Below, piece after piece: positions 21,279 through 28,172 of a stretch of 35,379 nucleotides of DNA. Under the pieces are notes generated by a model. It was not told the DNA's origin and ran no database searches. It saw only the letters and a list, made by a program, of their open reading frames with translations. Numbering within the stretch: position 1 is the first letter of the stretch; every line of letters starts with the position of its first letter. The translations under genes were made by a program, and so were the position numbers. Origin of the DNA: an uncultured Eubacteriales bacterium (GTDB lineage: Bacteria > Bacillota > Clostridia > Oscillospirales > Acutalibacteraceae); contig CAKSPR010000014.1 of NCBI GenBank assembly GCA_934486455.1, positions 1 through 35,379 on the forward strand, in the 5' to 3' direction.

Positions 21279-21887
21279 TTAAGCCTCGTCTACGGTAACG
21301 GTCAGCGTACCCATAACCTTTTGAGTCGACAGGGCGCTTGTAACATACCCGGCCGGTTTATAAAGAACCGAAACGGCAGCACCGCTGTCAAGCTCGGCCT
21401 TACCCCGCGTTGTCTCGTCGAGTGTCACCGAGTTGTTTAAAATCGCATGGGTTTCACCCTCTGCGGGGACAAAGTTGCCGATTTGGGTTTTATCCCAAAT
21501 TTCTTTTTCGTCATTTTCCTGTCCCGAAAAGATTATTTTAACCGCCGCACTGGAATGGTTATCCACCGTTATTTTATCCGATACGCCCGCCTGCTCGGCT
21601 GTCCACTGTCCTCCGCCGTTATCATCCCATTGATGATTAACCGCATCCCAGGTCGACTGTCCGGCGTTATAGCTGAACACCATCGATCCCCAGGATATGT
21701 TTACATAGTAGACTGCCTCGGGATCGGTATCGGCATATCGGCCGTAAAAGGTATGTTGAGATGCGTCCCCCGGCGACAAAAGATTCGACGGGTTTTGGGT
21801 ATCGCCGTCATAAACCGCGGCGCAAGCGGTAACGGTAACCGCAGCCGCGGCAATAAGCGACGCGATACAGGCAGTCAGTCTTTTCAA
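21279..21887 (-). CDS. Secreted WGxMxF-domain protein, paralogue A
   Basis: The 202-residue protein probably starts at TTG (21887): AGGGAGG lies 9 nt upstream and the result, MKRLTACIASL, is a normal signal peptide start. The ATG two codons earlier is too close to the box. The signal could be cut by signal peptidase I near ACAA, or by the lipoprotein peptidase at V-T-A-C22. The core shared with three neighbours is AVYYVNISWGSMVFSY, then STWDAVNHQW, ITVDNHSSAAVKIIFS, and a last strand MGTLTVTVDEA. The pattern suggests one beta-sandwich domain. It lies 63 nt after paralogue B in the same direction. No enzyme motif is seen; a structural or adhesive surface role is inferred. Confidence 0.82.
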   Translation of the reverse strand: MKRLTACIASLIAAAAVTVTACAAVYDGDTQNPSNLLSPGDASQHTFYGRYADTDPEAVYYVNISWGSMVFSYNAGQSTWDAVNHQWDDNGGGQWTAEQAGVSDKITVDNHSSAAVKIIFSGQENDEKEIWDKTQIGNFVPAEGETHAILNNSVTLDETTRGKAELDSGAAVSVLYKPAGYVTSALSTQKVMGTLTVTVDEA

Positions 21888-21950
21888 CGGCATCAACCTC
21901 CCTGTTTAAATTTCGATAAACGCACTAAAACCAAAGCACACCCTGAAAAA

Positions 21951-22502
21951 TTAAGCGACGGCATTAAGGGTAACGGTGAGAATGCCTATATTGGTATAGT
22001 CGGTAACGGTAGAATCAAGTGTTCCCTTGGGCATATATGTTGCAGAGCCCGCCGCGCCTTCGGGAAGAGCGGACACGCCTCTTGTGGGGGCGATAAGGTT
22101 AAGCTCGTTAACGCTGAACTCGCCGATTTCGGAATGATCTCCGCCAACCGAGCCGACCGTTTTTTCGGCCGAAAAGACAATTTTAACAGGCACGCTGGAA
22201 TGGTTTTCGACAGTGATTTTGTTACCCGAGCCCTCTGCCACAGACCAATTGCCGCCGGCCTCGGACGCTTTAAACAGGTGGTTGGTATGATCCCATTCCT
22301 GAGTGGTGGGTTTAAAATCAAACTTCATGCTGTTCCAGGCGACGGTCACATAATATGCCGTATCGTCTTCGGCAGCATATTTGCCCTGAATGTTAAAGGT
22401 GTCGGTTCCGCCGACCGTCGTGATAGGGCTTTCGGCCGAGGCGGCCACGGTCATTGCCGCCAGCATACATGCGGCAAGAACAATTGCTAATACTTTTTTC
22501 AT
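21951..22502 (-). CDS. Secreted WGxMxF-domain protein, paralogue B
   Basis: The 183-residue protein starts at ATG after AAAGGAGAATTATTT. Residues 1-23 are a signal peptide with AASA as a good signal peptidase I site. The shared core begins AYYVTVAWNSMKFDF (Trp56; Asn replaces the usual Gly), then QEWDHTNHLF, ITVENHSSVPVKIVFS and the closing strand IGILTVTLNAVA. Between these are EFSVNELNL and GAAGSATYM, strands also present in the other copies. Of the four paralogues it is most like paralogue D (23534-24061). It is preceded by an unusual 283-nt structured intergenic region. Confidence 0.82.
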   Translation of the reverse strand: MKKVLAIVLAACMLAAMTVAASAESPITTVGGTDTFNIQGKYAAEDDTAYYVTVAWNSMKFDFKPTTQEWDHTNHLFKASEAGGNWSVAEGSGNKITVENHSSVPVKIVFSAEKTVGSVGGDHSEIGEFSVNELNLIAPTRGVSALPEGAAGSATYMPKGTLDSTVTDYTNIGILTVTLNAVA

Positions 22503-22633
22503 AAATAATTCTCCTTTTTCTTTTTACCCTGCTTGCAATTTTTCGGTTTATATTTTTGTTTCCCCGAAAAATTCGAAACAAAGCTTTTATAAAACCTCAA
22601 ATGCTCCGCATAAAACAGATAATAAAGGGGAAG

Positions 22634-22685
22634 TCGAGCATTCAAAAGCGCGTCTGCCGTTTCGGATGCATTTTTGAATGTTCGA
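22634..22685. repeat. Imperfect 14-bp inverted repeat
   Basis: The left arm TCGAGCATTCAAAA (22634-22647) and right arm TTTTGAATGTTCGA (22672-22685) pair with one mismatch (G-T wobble possible in RNA). Confidence 0.65.
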
Positions 22686-22737
22686 TGCTTCGCGGGCCGC
22701 ACAAAGCAAGGGGGCGCAGCCCGCACAATCCGCTTAT

Positions 22738-22765
22738 CCGCGGCGGCGGGAAACCGCCGCCGCGG
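22738..22765. repeat. 12-bp all-GC hairpin with GAAA tetraloop
   Basis: The arms CCGCGGCGGCGG and CCGCCGCCGCGG pair perfectly around GAAA in plus-strand sense; the loop is TTTC in the minus-strand transcript. It begins about 20 nt past the stop codon of paralogue C. With no T-run after it, an mRNA 3'-end-stabilising role is more likely than termination. Confidence 0.75.
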
Positions 22766-22785
22766 CAGGTTTAAAGATGTAAATT

Positions 22786-23373
22786 TTAGGCTATAGCAGA
22801 CTGATCCGCAGACTGGTTAAAGGTAATGGTAATGGTGCCGATCTTAACCTCAGCCAAACCAACCTTAGATTGAATGTTGCCCGAAAGCGAAACTCTGTTG
22901 GTCTTTATTGCGCGGGTTCCGGTCAGATCGGGGTTGCCCTCGTCGGCCTGAAGAATTCTTTCAACCTTAAGGGTTTCCGTCTCAAAAGCGAGAGTGCTCT
23001 CGTCACCGGCGAGACCGTCTTTTGCATAAGCAAATTTGGCGTCAATATCCTTGCTGGAATGATTTGCTACGGTAATAACATCAGCGCCCTCGGCACAGGT
23101 AAATTGACCGTTTTCGGATTTCCACATATGATTTACCGTGTCCCAGGTTTCCCCTGCTGCCTTGTAGGTAAATTTCATCGAGCCCCAGGTGACATCGATT
23201 GCAAACTTGTCAACCTGAGTGTCTGCGTTCTTGTATGTTACAAAAACATTGTTTTTATCGGAGTCGGCAAGCTCCATTCCGGTCTTGTCACCGAAGTATT
23301 CAGCAGCGCCTGCGCCGATTACGCAGCCTGCTATCATTGCTGTTGCTAAAAGTGTCGCTATAATCTTTTTCAT
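22786..23373 (-). CDS. Secreted WGxMxF-domain protein, paralogue C
   Basis: The 195-residue protein starts at the ATG at 23373, which follows AAAGGAGAAACCAAA; an upstream in-frame start has no such box. The signal peptide (KKIIATLLATAMIAGCVIGA) could be cut by signal peptidase I near GAGA, or by lipoprotein peptidase at I-A-G-C17. The shared core reads FAIDVTWGSMKFTYKAAG, ETWDTVNHMW, ITVANHSSKDIDAKFAYA and KIGTITITFNQSA. It is the most divergent copy, with a longer mid-region (TETLKVERILQADEGNP, then TGTRAIKTNRVSLSGNIQ). A small inverted repeat lies in its leader. The role is unknown; see the cluster-level finding. Confidence 0.82.
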   Translation of the reverse strand: MKKIIATLLATAMIAGCVIGAGAAEYFGDKTGMELADSDKNNVFVTYKNADTQVDKFAIDVTWGSMKFTYKAAGETWDTVNHMWKSENGQFTCAEGADVITVANHSSKDIDAKFAYAKDGLAGDESTLAFETETLKVERILQADEGNPDLTGTRAIKTNRVSLSGNIQSKVGLAEVKIGTITITFNQSADQSAIA

Positions 23374-23410
23374 TTTGGTTTCTCCTTTAAAATAAATCAT
23401 TTTTATATCA

Positions 23411-23433
23411 GTCTCTCCCCTTGCTGAAGAGAC
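23411..23433. promoter_or_regulatory. Leader hairpin before paralogue C
   Basis: GTCTCT (23411-23416) and AGAGAC (23428-23433) form a short stem in the transcript, about 38 nt before the start codon. It could modulate translation or mark RNA processing. No clear promoter was found in the 160-nt gap upstream. Confidence 0.35.
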
Positions 23434-23533
23434 CGAATATTTAAAAAGTTTCAGGGCACCTGATAATGAGCTTTTGCGATTATGTATTTGCGAATTTCCC
23501 TTTTAACATGTAAAACCTGTGTTTGTTCCTTTA

Positions 23534-24061
23534 TCAGACGGCGGTTATGGTAACGGTTATTGTTCCCATAACGGTATCAGCGGTCACATCTCCGTTTATA
23601 CTTCCCGAAAGGGCGACGACCGCAGTCCCCGAAGGGTGACTTGTCGGGTCGTTATATGTCGGTGCGGCGAGACTCAGTTCCGACTTATCAAAGGAGGCAG
23701 TAACGCCGCTGTAATCTGCCTTTGCCCCATAGTTAAAGACCGCGTTAACGGCACAGCTCGAATCTTTTTGAACGGGTACGGTATTCTGTCCTGCGGTTAT
23801 GGGAGCCCATGTGCCGGTCGCTCCGCCGTCCTTCCAGATGTGCTGGTTGTGATCCCATGTTTGGGTGTCGGGGGTATACTTAAATTTCATATCACCCCAA
23901 CTGACGGTTACATAAATTGCCTTGCCCGCCGGCTGTACAAACATGCCGGTGACATCGTGCGCCTCGCTTCCGCCGTCTGTGGTTATTGTTCCGGCAAAGG
24001 CCGAGACCGACAGGGTCAGAAGCATTGCAAACACTGTCAAAATAACAATAAGCCTTTTCAA
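23534..24061 (-). CDS. Secreted WGxMxF-domain protein, paralogue D
   Basis: The 175-residue protein most likely starts at TTG (24061): AGAGGTG lies 6 nt upstream and the start MKRLIVILTVF is a standard signal peptide. The GTG at 24070 overlaps the box. Cleavage after SAFA (residue 23) is predicted. The shared core is KAIYVTVSWGDMKFKY with Trp55, QTWDHNQHIW, then VPVQKDSSCAVNAVFNY in place of the usual NHSS strand, and MGTITVTITAV at the end. It lies 36 nt after the anchored membrane protein gene and is presumably co-transcribed with it. It has two features of pilin or matrix subunits, small size and repetitive beta strands, but no identified family. Confidence 0.82.
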   Translation of the reverse strand: MKRLIVILTVFAMLLTLSVSAFAGTITTDGGSEAHDVTGMFVQPAGKAIYVTVSWGDMKFKYTPDTQTWDHNQHIWKDGGATGTWAPITAGQNTVPVQKDSSCAVNAVFNYGAKADYSGVTASFDKSELSLAAPTYNDPTSHPSGTAVVALSGSINGDVTADTVMGTITVTITAV

Positions 24062-24097
24062 ATTCCACACCTCTTAGATTTTTTGTTGCCGATTTAA

Positions 24098-24673
24098 CTA
24101 CCGAACATTTATGCTGACCGGAATGGCCGTATTGACCACAGCGCGCTCTCCGGTATCGGGCTGATAGTACCAAATAAGTATCTGTCCGTCGTAAACGCCT
24201 TCGGAAAGCATTTTTGCCTTTTGTTCGGTAATGTCAAGCTCACCGAGCTTATATCCCGGCTGAAGGGTTCCCGATTCGGCAATGACCTCGTCCTTGATCT
24301 TTATCTGCACAAGCATAGATTGATTGGACTGATAGGGATTTGCCACCGAGAAATAGACCTTTTTTTCGGATAGGCTGATGTTCACATCGGTTGTATACTC
24401 ACGCGTAACAGCTCCTCCGCCATCGGTCTGTTCAAGCTTGCTGGTTTCCCCACCGTAGACCCGGGCATGCTGCTCGACCTGGCGGGGGGCATAGTCGGGA
24501 GCAAGAGTGTTTTCGGTTTTGGGCGCCCTGATAAACAGCGCCCAGACAATTACCCCGACGGCTATAAGTAAAATCAAAAGGAGCAGTATCCACCACCAAA
24601 GAAAGAACCGTTTTTTCTTTTTTTCTTCCTCCTCGGTTTTTGGGGTTTTGGGGGTTGTATTCTCTTGCTGCAC
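24098..24673 (-). CDS. Single-pass membrane protein heading the surface cluster
   Basis: The 191-residue protein likely starts at the GTG at 24673, which GAGGTG precedes by 6 nt. The start region is rich in Glu and Lys (EEEEKKKKRFF). A very hydrophobic helix spans about residues 24-48 (LWWWILLLLILLIAVGVIV). The outside part has a linker (APDYAPRQVEQHARVYGG), then a beta-rich C-terminal domain: KKVYFSVANPYQSNQSMLVQ, VIAESGTLQPGYKLGELDI, and closing TAIPVSINVR. This domain matches that of the anchored protein at 20370-20918 in order and motifs. It is the first gene of the cluster after a good promoter. I infer a membrane-proximal tether or assembly factor; no catalytic motif is seen. Confidence 0.82.
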   Translation of the reverse strand: MQQENTTPKTPKTEEEEKKKKRFFLWWWILLLLILLIAVGVIVWALFIRAPKTENTLAPDYAPRQVEQHARVYGGETSKLEQTDGGGAVTREYTTDVNISLSEKKVYFSVANPYQSNQSMLVQIKIKDEVIAESGTLQPGYKLGELDITEQKAKMLSEGVYDGQILIWYYQPDTGERAVVNTAIPVSINVR

Positions 24674-24790
24674 GGGGATCACCTCATAAATTTCAAATAG
24701 GATTTAATGTTCAAAGTAAAAAATTTGTCTGTTTTACCCGCAGATTATGAATTTTGTGGTAAATTGTTGGATGTTTTTTACTTTACAAAC

Positions 24791-24819
24791 ATTATACAAT
24801 ATCATAATTTTATTTTCAA
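24791..24819 (-). promoter_or_regulatory. Predicted promoter of the surface protein cluster
   Basis: On the minus strand TTGAAA (24814-24819) and a perfect TATAAT (24791-24796) are 17 nt apart, giving a leader of about 110 nt before the GTG at 24673. Confidence 0.7.
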
Positions 24820-25302
24820 TACACATAGCAAATAAAAATATACATAAATTTTTGTGCATAGTATACAACTTATGTCATGCCGTTCCATATTGTTACTTTT
24901 TCAATAGCAACAGCAATCGATCTGTTTTTTCGGTGTCTGAGGGAATTCGTCTTTCCGAGCAAACGGCGGTCCCGGAAACGGCCGAACCGCCGCCCTTTGC
25001 AAGCGCCGCCGACATCGTAAATAAGATTACTTTCCCTTCTGCCTCGGTTATAACTGTCCACTTACAAATTCTGTCGTTACATATATATTAACACATTATT
25101 AAGAAAAATCAATAGGATTTTTAGTAAAATGTATATTTTTTTCAAAAATATATTATGCATTTAGTCATTTCGCCTAAATATCGCTCTTTTTTGTAAAAAA
25201 CTACATTATATTATTTGTCTTTTAAATATACGCTTATTTAAAGTGTTTTATCAAAAACACCTTTTTCCCTCCTTAAAGCTCCTGCCGAAATTTTTACATG
25301 CA

Positions 25303-25335
25303 AAAAAGGCACCCGAATAATCGGGTGCCCTTTTT
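25303..25335. terminator. Terminator of the acetate kinase operon
   Basis: A 9-bp stem GGCACCCGA/TCGGGTGCC with loop ATAA is flanked by A6 on the left and T5 on the right, so it can work in both directions. Confidence 0.9.
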
Positions 25336-25373
25336 AAAAGCTGTGCAGATGTTTTTTGTCGGATCGGAGATAA

Positions 25374-25586
25374 TCAGTTCTGATCGGAATTGTCGTCGTT
25401 TCCGATGTCGGTCAGGTCAACATTCCCGTCATCTTGCTGCTCATTGTCCTTTTTGGAAAATTTGGGCCAAAGAATGAGAAAGGCCACAAGAATTATGGCA
25501 ACTATCGCCGCAATGATAACAATGGGGCTGAGTCCCTGATCGCCGGTTGAGGGGCTTACCAAGAATTTTGCAAGAAAACCTAACAT
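25374..25586 (-). CDS. Small membrane protein (70 residues) downstream of ackA
   Basis: The ATG at 25586 has AAGGAGTG 6-8 nt upstream; a GTG three codons earlier lies inside the box. The protein has a short hydrophobic N-terminus (MLGFLAKFLV), then SPSTGDQG, a strong membrane helix at about residues 21-40 (PIVIIAAIVAIILVAFLILW), a KFSKK stop-transfer and an acidic C-terminus rich in Asp, Asn and Gln. It follows ackA by 20 nt and ends just before the operon terminator, so it is expressed with acetate kinase. The SPSTGD-helix-KFSKK order mimics a sortase sorting signal, but there is almost no protein before it. Function is unknown. Confidence 0.75.
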   Translation of the reverse strand: MLGFLAKFLVSPSTGDQGLSPIVIIAAIVAIILVAFLILWPKFSKKDNEQQDDGNVDLTDIGNDDNSDQN

Positions 25587-25606
25587 GTTATTCACTCCTT
25601 AAAAAA

Positions 25607-26812
25607 TCAAAGCTCGTCAACGATTTTTTTGGTATCTCTGGCTATGACCAATTCCTCGTTGGTGGGTATTACCCAAACATCAACCTTGGAATCGGGGGTC
25701 GAGACCTGCTCCTCCATGCCGTGCCATACCGTCCTGTTGAAGGGAACATCGATCTTAACTCCGTAATAGTTCATATGGGTAAGAATGTTTTCGCGAAGGT
25801 GGGGGGCATTTTCGCCGATTCCGCCGGTAAATACGATGGCGTCGATACCGTCGAGAGCGGCAATGTAGCTTCCGATGCACTTTCTGATCTGATAGAACTG
25901 CATATCACGGGCAAGAATAGCTCTCTCGTCGCCCTCTGCGCAGGCCTTGGTCAGGTCGCGATCGTCGCTGTATTTGCCCGAAATGCCGAGCACGCCCGAC
26001 TTTTTGTTGAGCAGATTGGACATTTCCTTGGGAGAGATGTTTTCCTTTTCGGCCATAAAGGTAACAACCGAAGGATCAAGAGTTCCGCTGCGGGTGCTCA
26101 TCATAAATCCGTCCAGAGGGGTGAGACCCATGCTGGTGTCGATAACCTTGCCGTCCTTAATGGCGGTTATGGAAGATCCGTTGCCCAGATGGCAGGTGAT
26201 GAGCTTGAGTCCCTCAAGGCTTCTGCCGGTCAGCTCGCTGTAACGGGCAGAAACATAACGGTGGGAGGTTCCGTGGAAGCCGTAGCGGCGGATTTTGTAT
26301 TTCTCGTAATATTCATAGGGTACGGCAAACATATATGCCTCGGGGGGCATGGTCAGGTGGAAGCAGTTGTCGAAAACAACCACCTCGGGAACATCTGTTC
26401 CGAGAACCTCGCGGCAGGCGCGGATACCCATAAGGTGGGCGGCATTGTGGAGAGGAGCAAGGTCGATGAGGCTTTCAATACCCTCCATAACCTTTTCGTC
26501 CACCAACACCGATTTATCAAAGAGAGCGCCGCCCTGAACAATTCGGTGGCCGACGGCCGCGATCTCGGACATGTCCTTGATAACGGCACAGTCACCCGAA
26601 ACAAGATTTTTCTGTACCTCGTTAAAAGCGGCGATATGATCCTTCATTTCAATCTCATATTTGTAGGAACGGCCGTCGTGGGTCTTTCCGCTGATGATTC
26701 CGCCGATTCCGATACGCTCGGCAATACCCTTTGCAAGTACGCTTTCGTCGGTCATATCAAAAAGCTGATATTTAAGAGACGAGCTTCCCGCATTAACAAC
26801 AAGAACTTTCAT
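25607..26812 (-). CDS. ackA: Acetate kinase
   Basis: AckA converts acetyl phosphate and ADP to acetate and ATP, the energy-yielding last step of acetate fermentation. The 401-residue length is standard. Family signatures are VLVVNAGSSSLKYQLFD at residue 3, GFHGTSHRYVSARY near residue 175 and TCHLGNGSSITAIKDG near residue 205, with the C-terminal FTGGIGENAPHLRENIL block near residue 320. AAAAAGGAGAAAG precedes the ATG. The usual partner pta is not adjacent. The gene is divergent from tmcAL, an enzyme that consumes acetate, and is followed by a tiny membrane protein gene. Confidence 0.97.
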   Translation of the reverse strand: MKVLVVNAGSSSLKYQLFDMTDESVLAKGIAERIGIGGIISGKTHDGRSYKYEIEMKDHIAAFNEVQKNLVSGDCAVIKDMSEIAAVGHRIVQGGALFDKSVLVDEKVMEGIESLIDLAPLHNAAHLMGIRACREVLGTDVPEVVVFDNCFHLTMPPEAYMFAVPYEYYEKYKIRRYGFHGTSHRYVSARYSELTGRSLEGLKLITCHLGNGSSITAIKDGKVIDTSMGLTPLDGFMMSTRSGTLDPSVVTFMAEKENISPKEMSNLLNKKSGVLGISGKYSDDRDLTKACAEGDERAILARDMQFYQIRKCIGSYIAALDGIDAIVFTGGIGENAPHLRENILTHMNYYGVKIDVPFNRTVWHGMEEQVSTPDSKVDVWVIPTNEELVIARDTKKIVDEL

Positions 26813-26838
26813 TTTCTTTCTCCTTTTTAACCTTTAAC

Positions 26839-26867
26839 TTGAAATCACAGACATAATAATGTAGAAT
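26839..26867 (+). promoter_or_regulatory. Predicted promoter of tmcAL
   Basis: TTGAAA (26839-26844) and TAGAAT (26862-26867) are 17 nt apart, about 60 nt before the tmcAL start. Confidence 0.65.
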
Positions 26868-26881
26868 AGTCTTACCGATTC

Positions 26882-26910
26882 ATTATAGAACATTAAAATC
26901 AAAAATGCAA
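26882..26910 (-). promoter_or_regulatory. Predicted promoter of ackA
   Basis: On the minus strand TTGCAT (26905-26910) and TATAAT (26882-26887) are 17 nt apart. It is interleaved with the divergent tmcAL leader, so the two genes may influence each other's transcription. Confidence 0.7.
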
Positions 26911-26928
26911 GTGAGTAGGAATAAAAAA

Positions 26929-28134
26929 ATGAAAATAACCGGAATTATTGCCGAATACAACCCCTTTCACAAGGGTCACGCCTATCACATAAGCCGAATA
27001 CGGGAAAGCGGAGCCGACGGAGTTGTCGCCGTTATGGGGGGGAATTTTACCCAAAGGGGTGAGCTTTCCTTTTGCACAAAGCTTGCCAAAGCCGAATCGA
27101 CAGTGGCGGGAGGGGTCGATCTTGTGCTTGAAATGCCTCTTGCATACACCGTCTCCTCGGCCGAGGATTTTGCCGTGGGCGGAGTAAAAATTTTAAATGC
27201 TCTCGGCTGCGTCGACAGCCTCTCCTTCGGCTGTGAGGAGCATAATTTTCAAAATCTCTTCACCCTTGCCGAGCTTTTGGAAGGTGAAGATTATAAGGAA
27301 AAGCTAAAGGAATGCCTTGCGTCGGGTCTGGGATTTGCGGCCGCCCGCCAAAAAACCCTCGAGCAAAGCGGTCACCCCGAGCTTTCTCACCTTCTTTCAA
27401 GCCCCAATAATATCCTCTCTGCGGAATATCTTTCCGCCCTGAAAAAAACGGGCTCGGCCATCACCCCTCTGCCCGTAGCAAGGATCGGCGCCGACCACAA
27501 TTCTCTCGATATTTCGGGTGAAATATGCTCGGCATCGGCCATTCGAAAGGCGGCTCAAACCGACCCTCAAGGGGCTCTGTCCTTCTGCCCGCCCCCCTGC
27601 CGCGAAATTCTTTTAAAGGAAATCAATCGGGGGCGAGCCCCCCTCGACTTTGCAAAAATCGAAAATGCCGTTCTCTTTTGCCTTCGCGGTCTTTCGGCCG
27701 ACTATATAAAAGGCATAAACGGCGTTTCGGAGGGACTCGAAAACCGCATCGCCGACGCCGTCAGGGCGGGCAGAAGCTTTGACGAAACGGTCAGCCTTGC
27801 GGTGACAAAGCGATATACCGCCGCCCGAATAAGGCGGGTGCTGATTTGCTCGGTGCTCGGTATAACAAAAGAGCTTGCCCACAAGGATCCGCCGTACATC
27901 CGCGTGCTTGCGGCAAATAAGCGGGGATTTGAAATGCTAAAAGAAGCAAAAAAGACTGCCCATATTCCCATAATAACAAAAGCCGCCAAGATTTGCGGCC
28001 TCTCCCCCGCCGCCAACGATTTTTTCAAAGTAGAAAATCGGGCAATGGATCTGGTCTCCCTCTGTTTTTGCGAAAGAGGAAAGTGCGGGCTGGAATTAAC
28101 CGAAAACACTTTTAATCAATTCATTGTTTTTTAA
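26929..28134 (+). CDS. tmcAL: tRNA(Met) cytidine acetate ligase (TmcAL)
   Basis: TmcAL forms N4-acetylcytidine at the wobble base of elongator tRNA-Met, using acetate and ATP rather than acetyl-CoA. The 401-residue protein begins MKITGIIAEYNPFHKGHAYH, with the HIGH-like nucleotidyltransferase motif, and has AVMGGNFTQRGE near residue 36 and LPVARIGADHNS near residue 182, all characteristic of the family (formerly YlbM/DUF795). I chose the ATG at 26929 (TAGGA upstream, conserved N-terminus) over an upstream in-frame start. The neighbouring ackA handles acetate, the TmcAL substrate. Confidence 0.94.
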   Translation: MKITGIIAEYNPFHKGHAYHISRIRESGADGVVAVMGGNFTQRGELSFCTKLAKAESTVAGGVDLVLEMPLAYTVSSAEDFAVGGVKILNALGCVDSLSFGCEEHNFQNLFTLAELLEGEDYKEKLKECLASGLGFAAARQKTLEQSGHPELSHLLSSPNNILSAEYLSALKKTGSAITPLPVARIGADHNSLDISGEICSASAIRKAAQTDPQGALSFCPPPCREILLKEINRGRAPLDFAKIENAVLFCLRGLSADYIKGINGVSEGLENRIADAVRAGRSFDETVSLAVTKRYTAARIRRVLICSVLGITKELAHKDPPYIRVLAANKRGFEMLKEAKKTAHIPIITKAAKICGLSPAANDFFKVENRAMDLVSLCFCERGKCGLELTENTFNQFIVF

Positions 28135-28151
28135 CAACACTGTGGTATACT
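28124..28151 (+). promoter_or_regulatory. Predicted promoter of the FTR-like/thioredoxin pair
   Basis: TTGTTT (28124-28129) and TATACT (28146-28151) are 16 nt apart. The -35 box lies inside the last codons of tmcAL. Confidence 0.55.
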
Positions 28152-28172
28152 ATAATCAAAGAAGGTGATCAT

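Larger units (their letters stand above)
22503..22785. other. Highly structured intergenic region
   Basis: Three inverted repeats follow one another between paralogues C and B. They are a 12-bp GC-only stem at 22738-22765 with a GAAA loop (plus strand), GCGGGC/GCCCGC arms near 22693-22724, and a 14-bp stem with one mismatch at 22634-22685. None is followed by a T-run in the minus direction. The GC-rich half contrasts sharply with the AT-rich start-proximal half. Confidence 0.65.
24674..25373. other. Long AT-rich intergenic region with a GC-rich island
   Basis: About 700 nt separate the surface cluster from the acetate kinase operon. The promoter of the cluster is at 24791-24819 and a terminator is at 25303-25335. 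Between them, about 24930-25060 is much more GC-rich and includes a GGCGGT/ACCGCC hairpin. A plus-strand frame of 114 codons (24747-25091) covers the island. Its C-terminal half has coding-like composition, but it lacks a ribosome binding site and starts within AT-rich DNA. I treat it as a possible gene remnant or unrecognised RNA. 25081-25300 is extremely AT-rich, with nothing recognisable. Confidence 0.5.

Noticed and set aside
19414..24673. WxL surface complex or TasA/SipW locus
   Set aside because: The layout is similar, but the secreted proteins lack the WxL C-terminal motif, and no SipW-type peptidase or TasA-like signature is present.
24747..25091. 114-codon plus-strand open frame
   Set aside because: The start is in AT-rich DNA without a ribosome binding site and it crosses the promoter of the opposite cluster; reported only as a possible remnant.
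25547..26830. 427-codon plus-strand open frame
   Set aside because: It is the antisense shadow of ackA, with no ribosome binding site and no recognisable motif.
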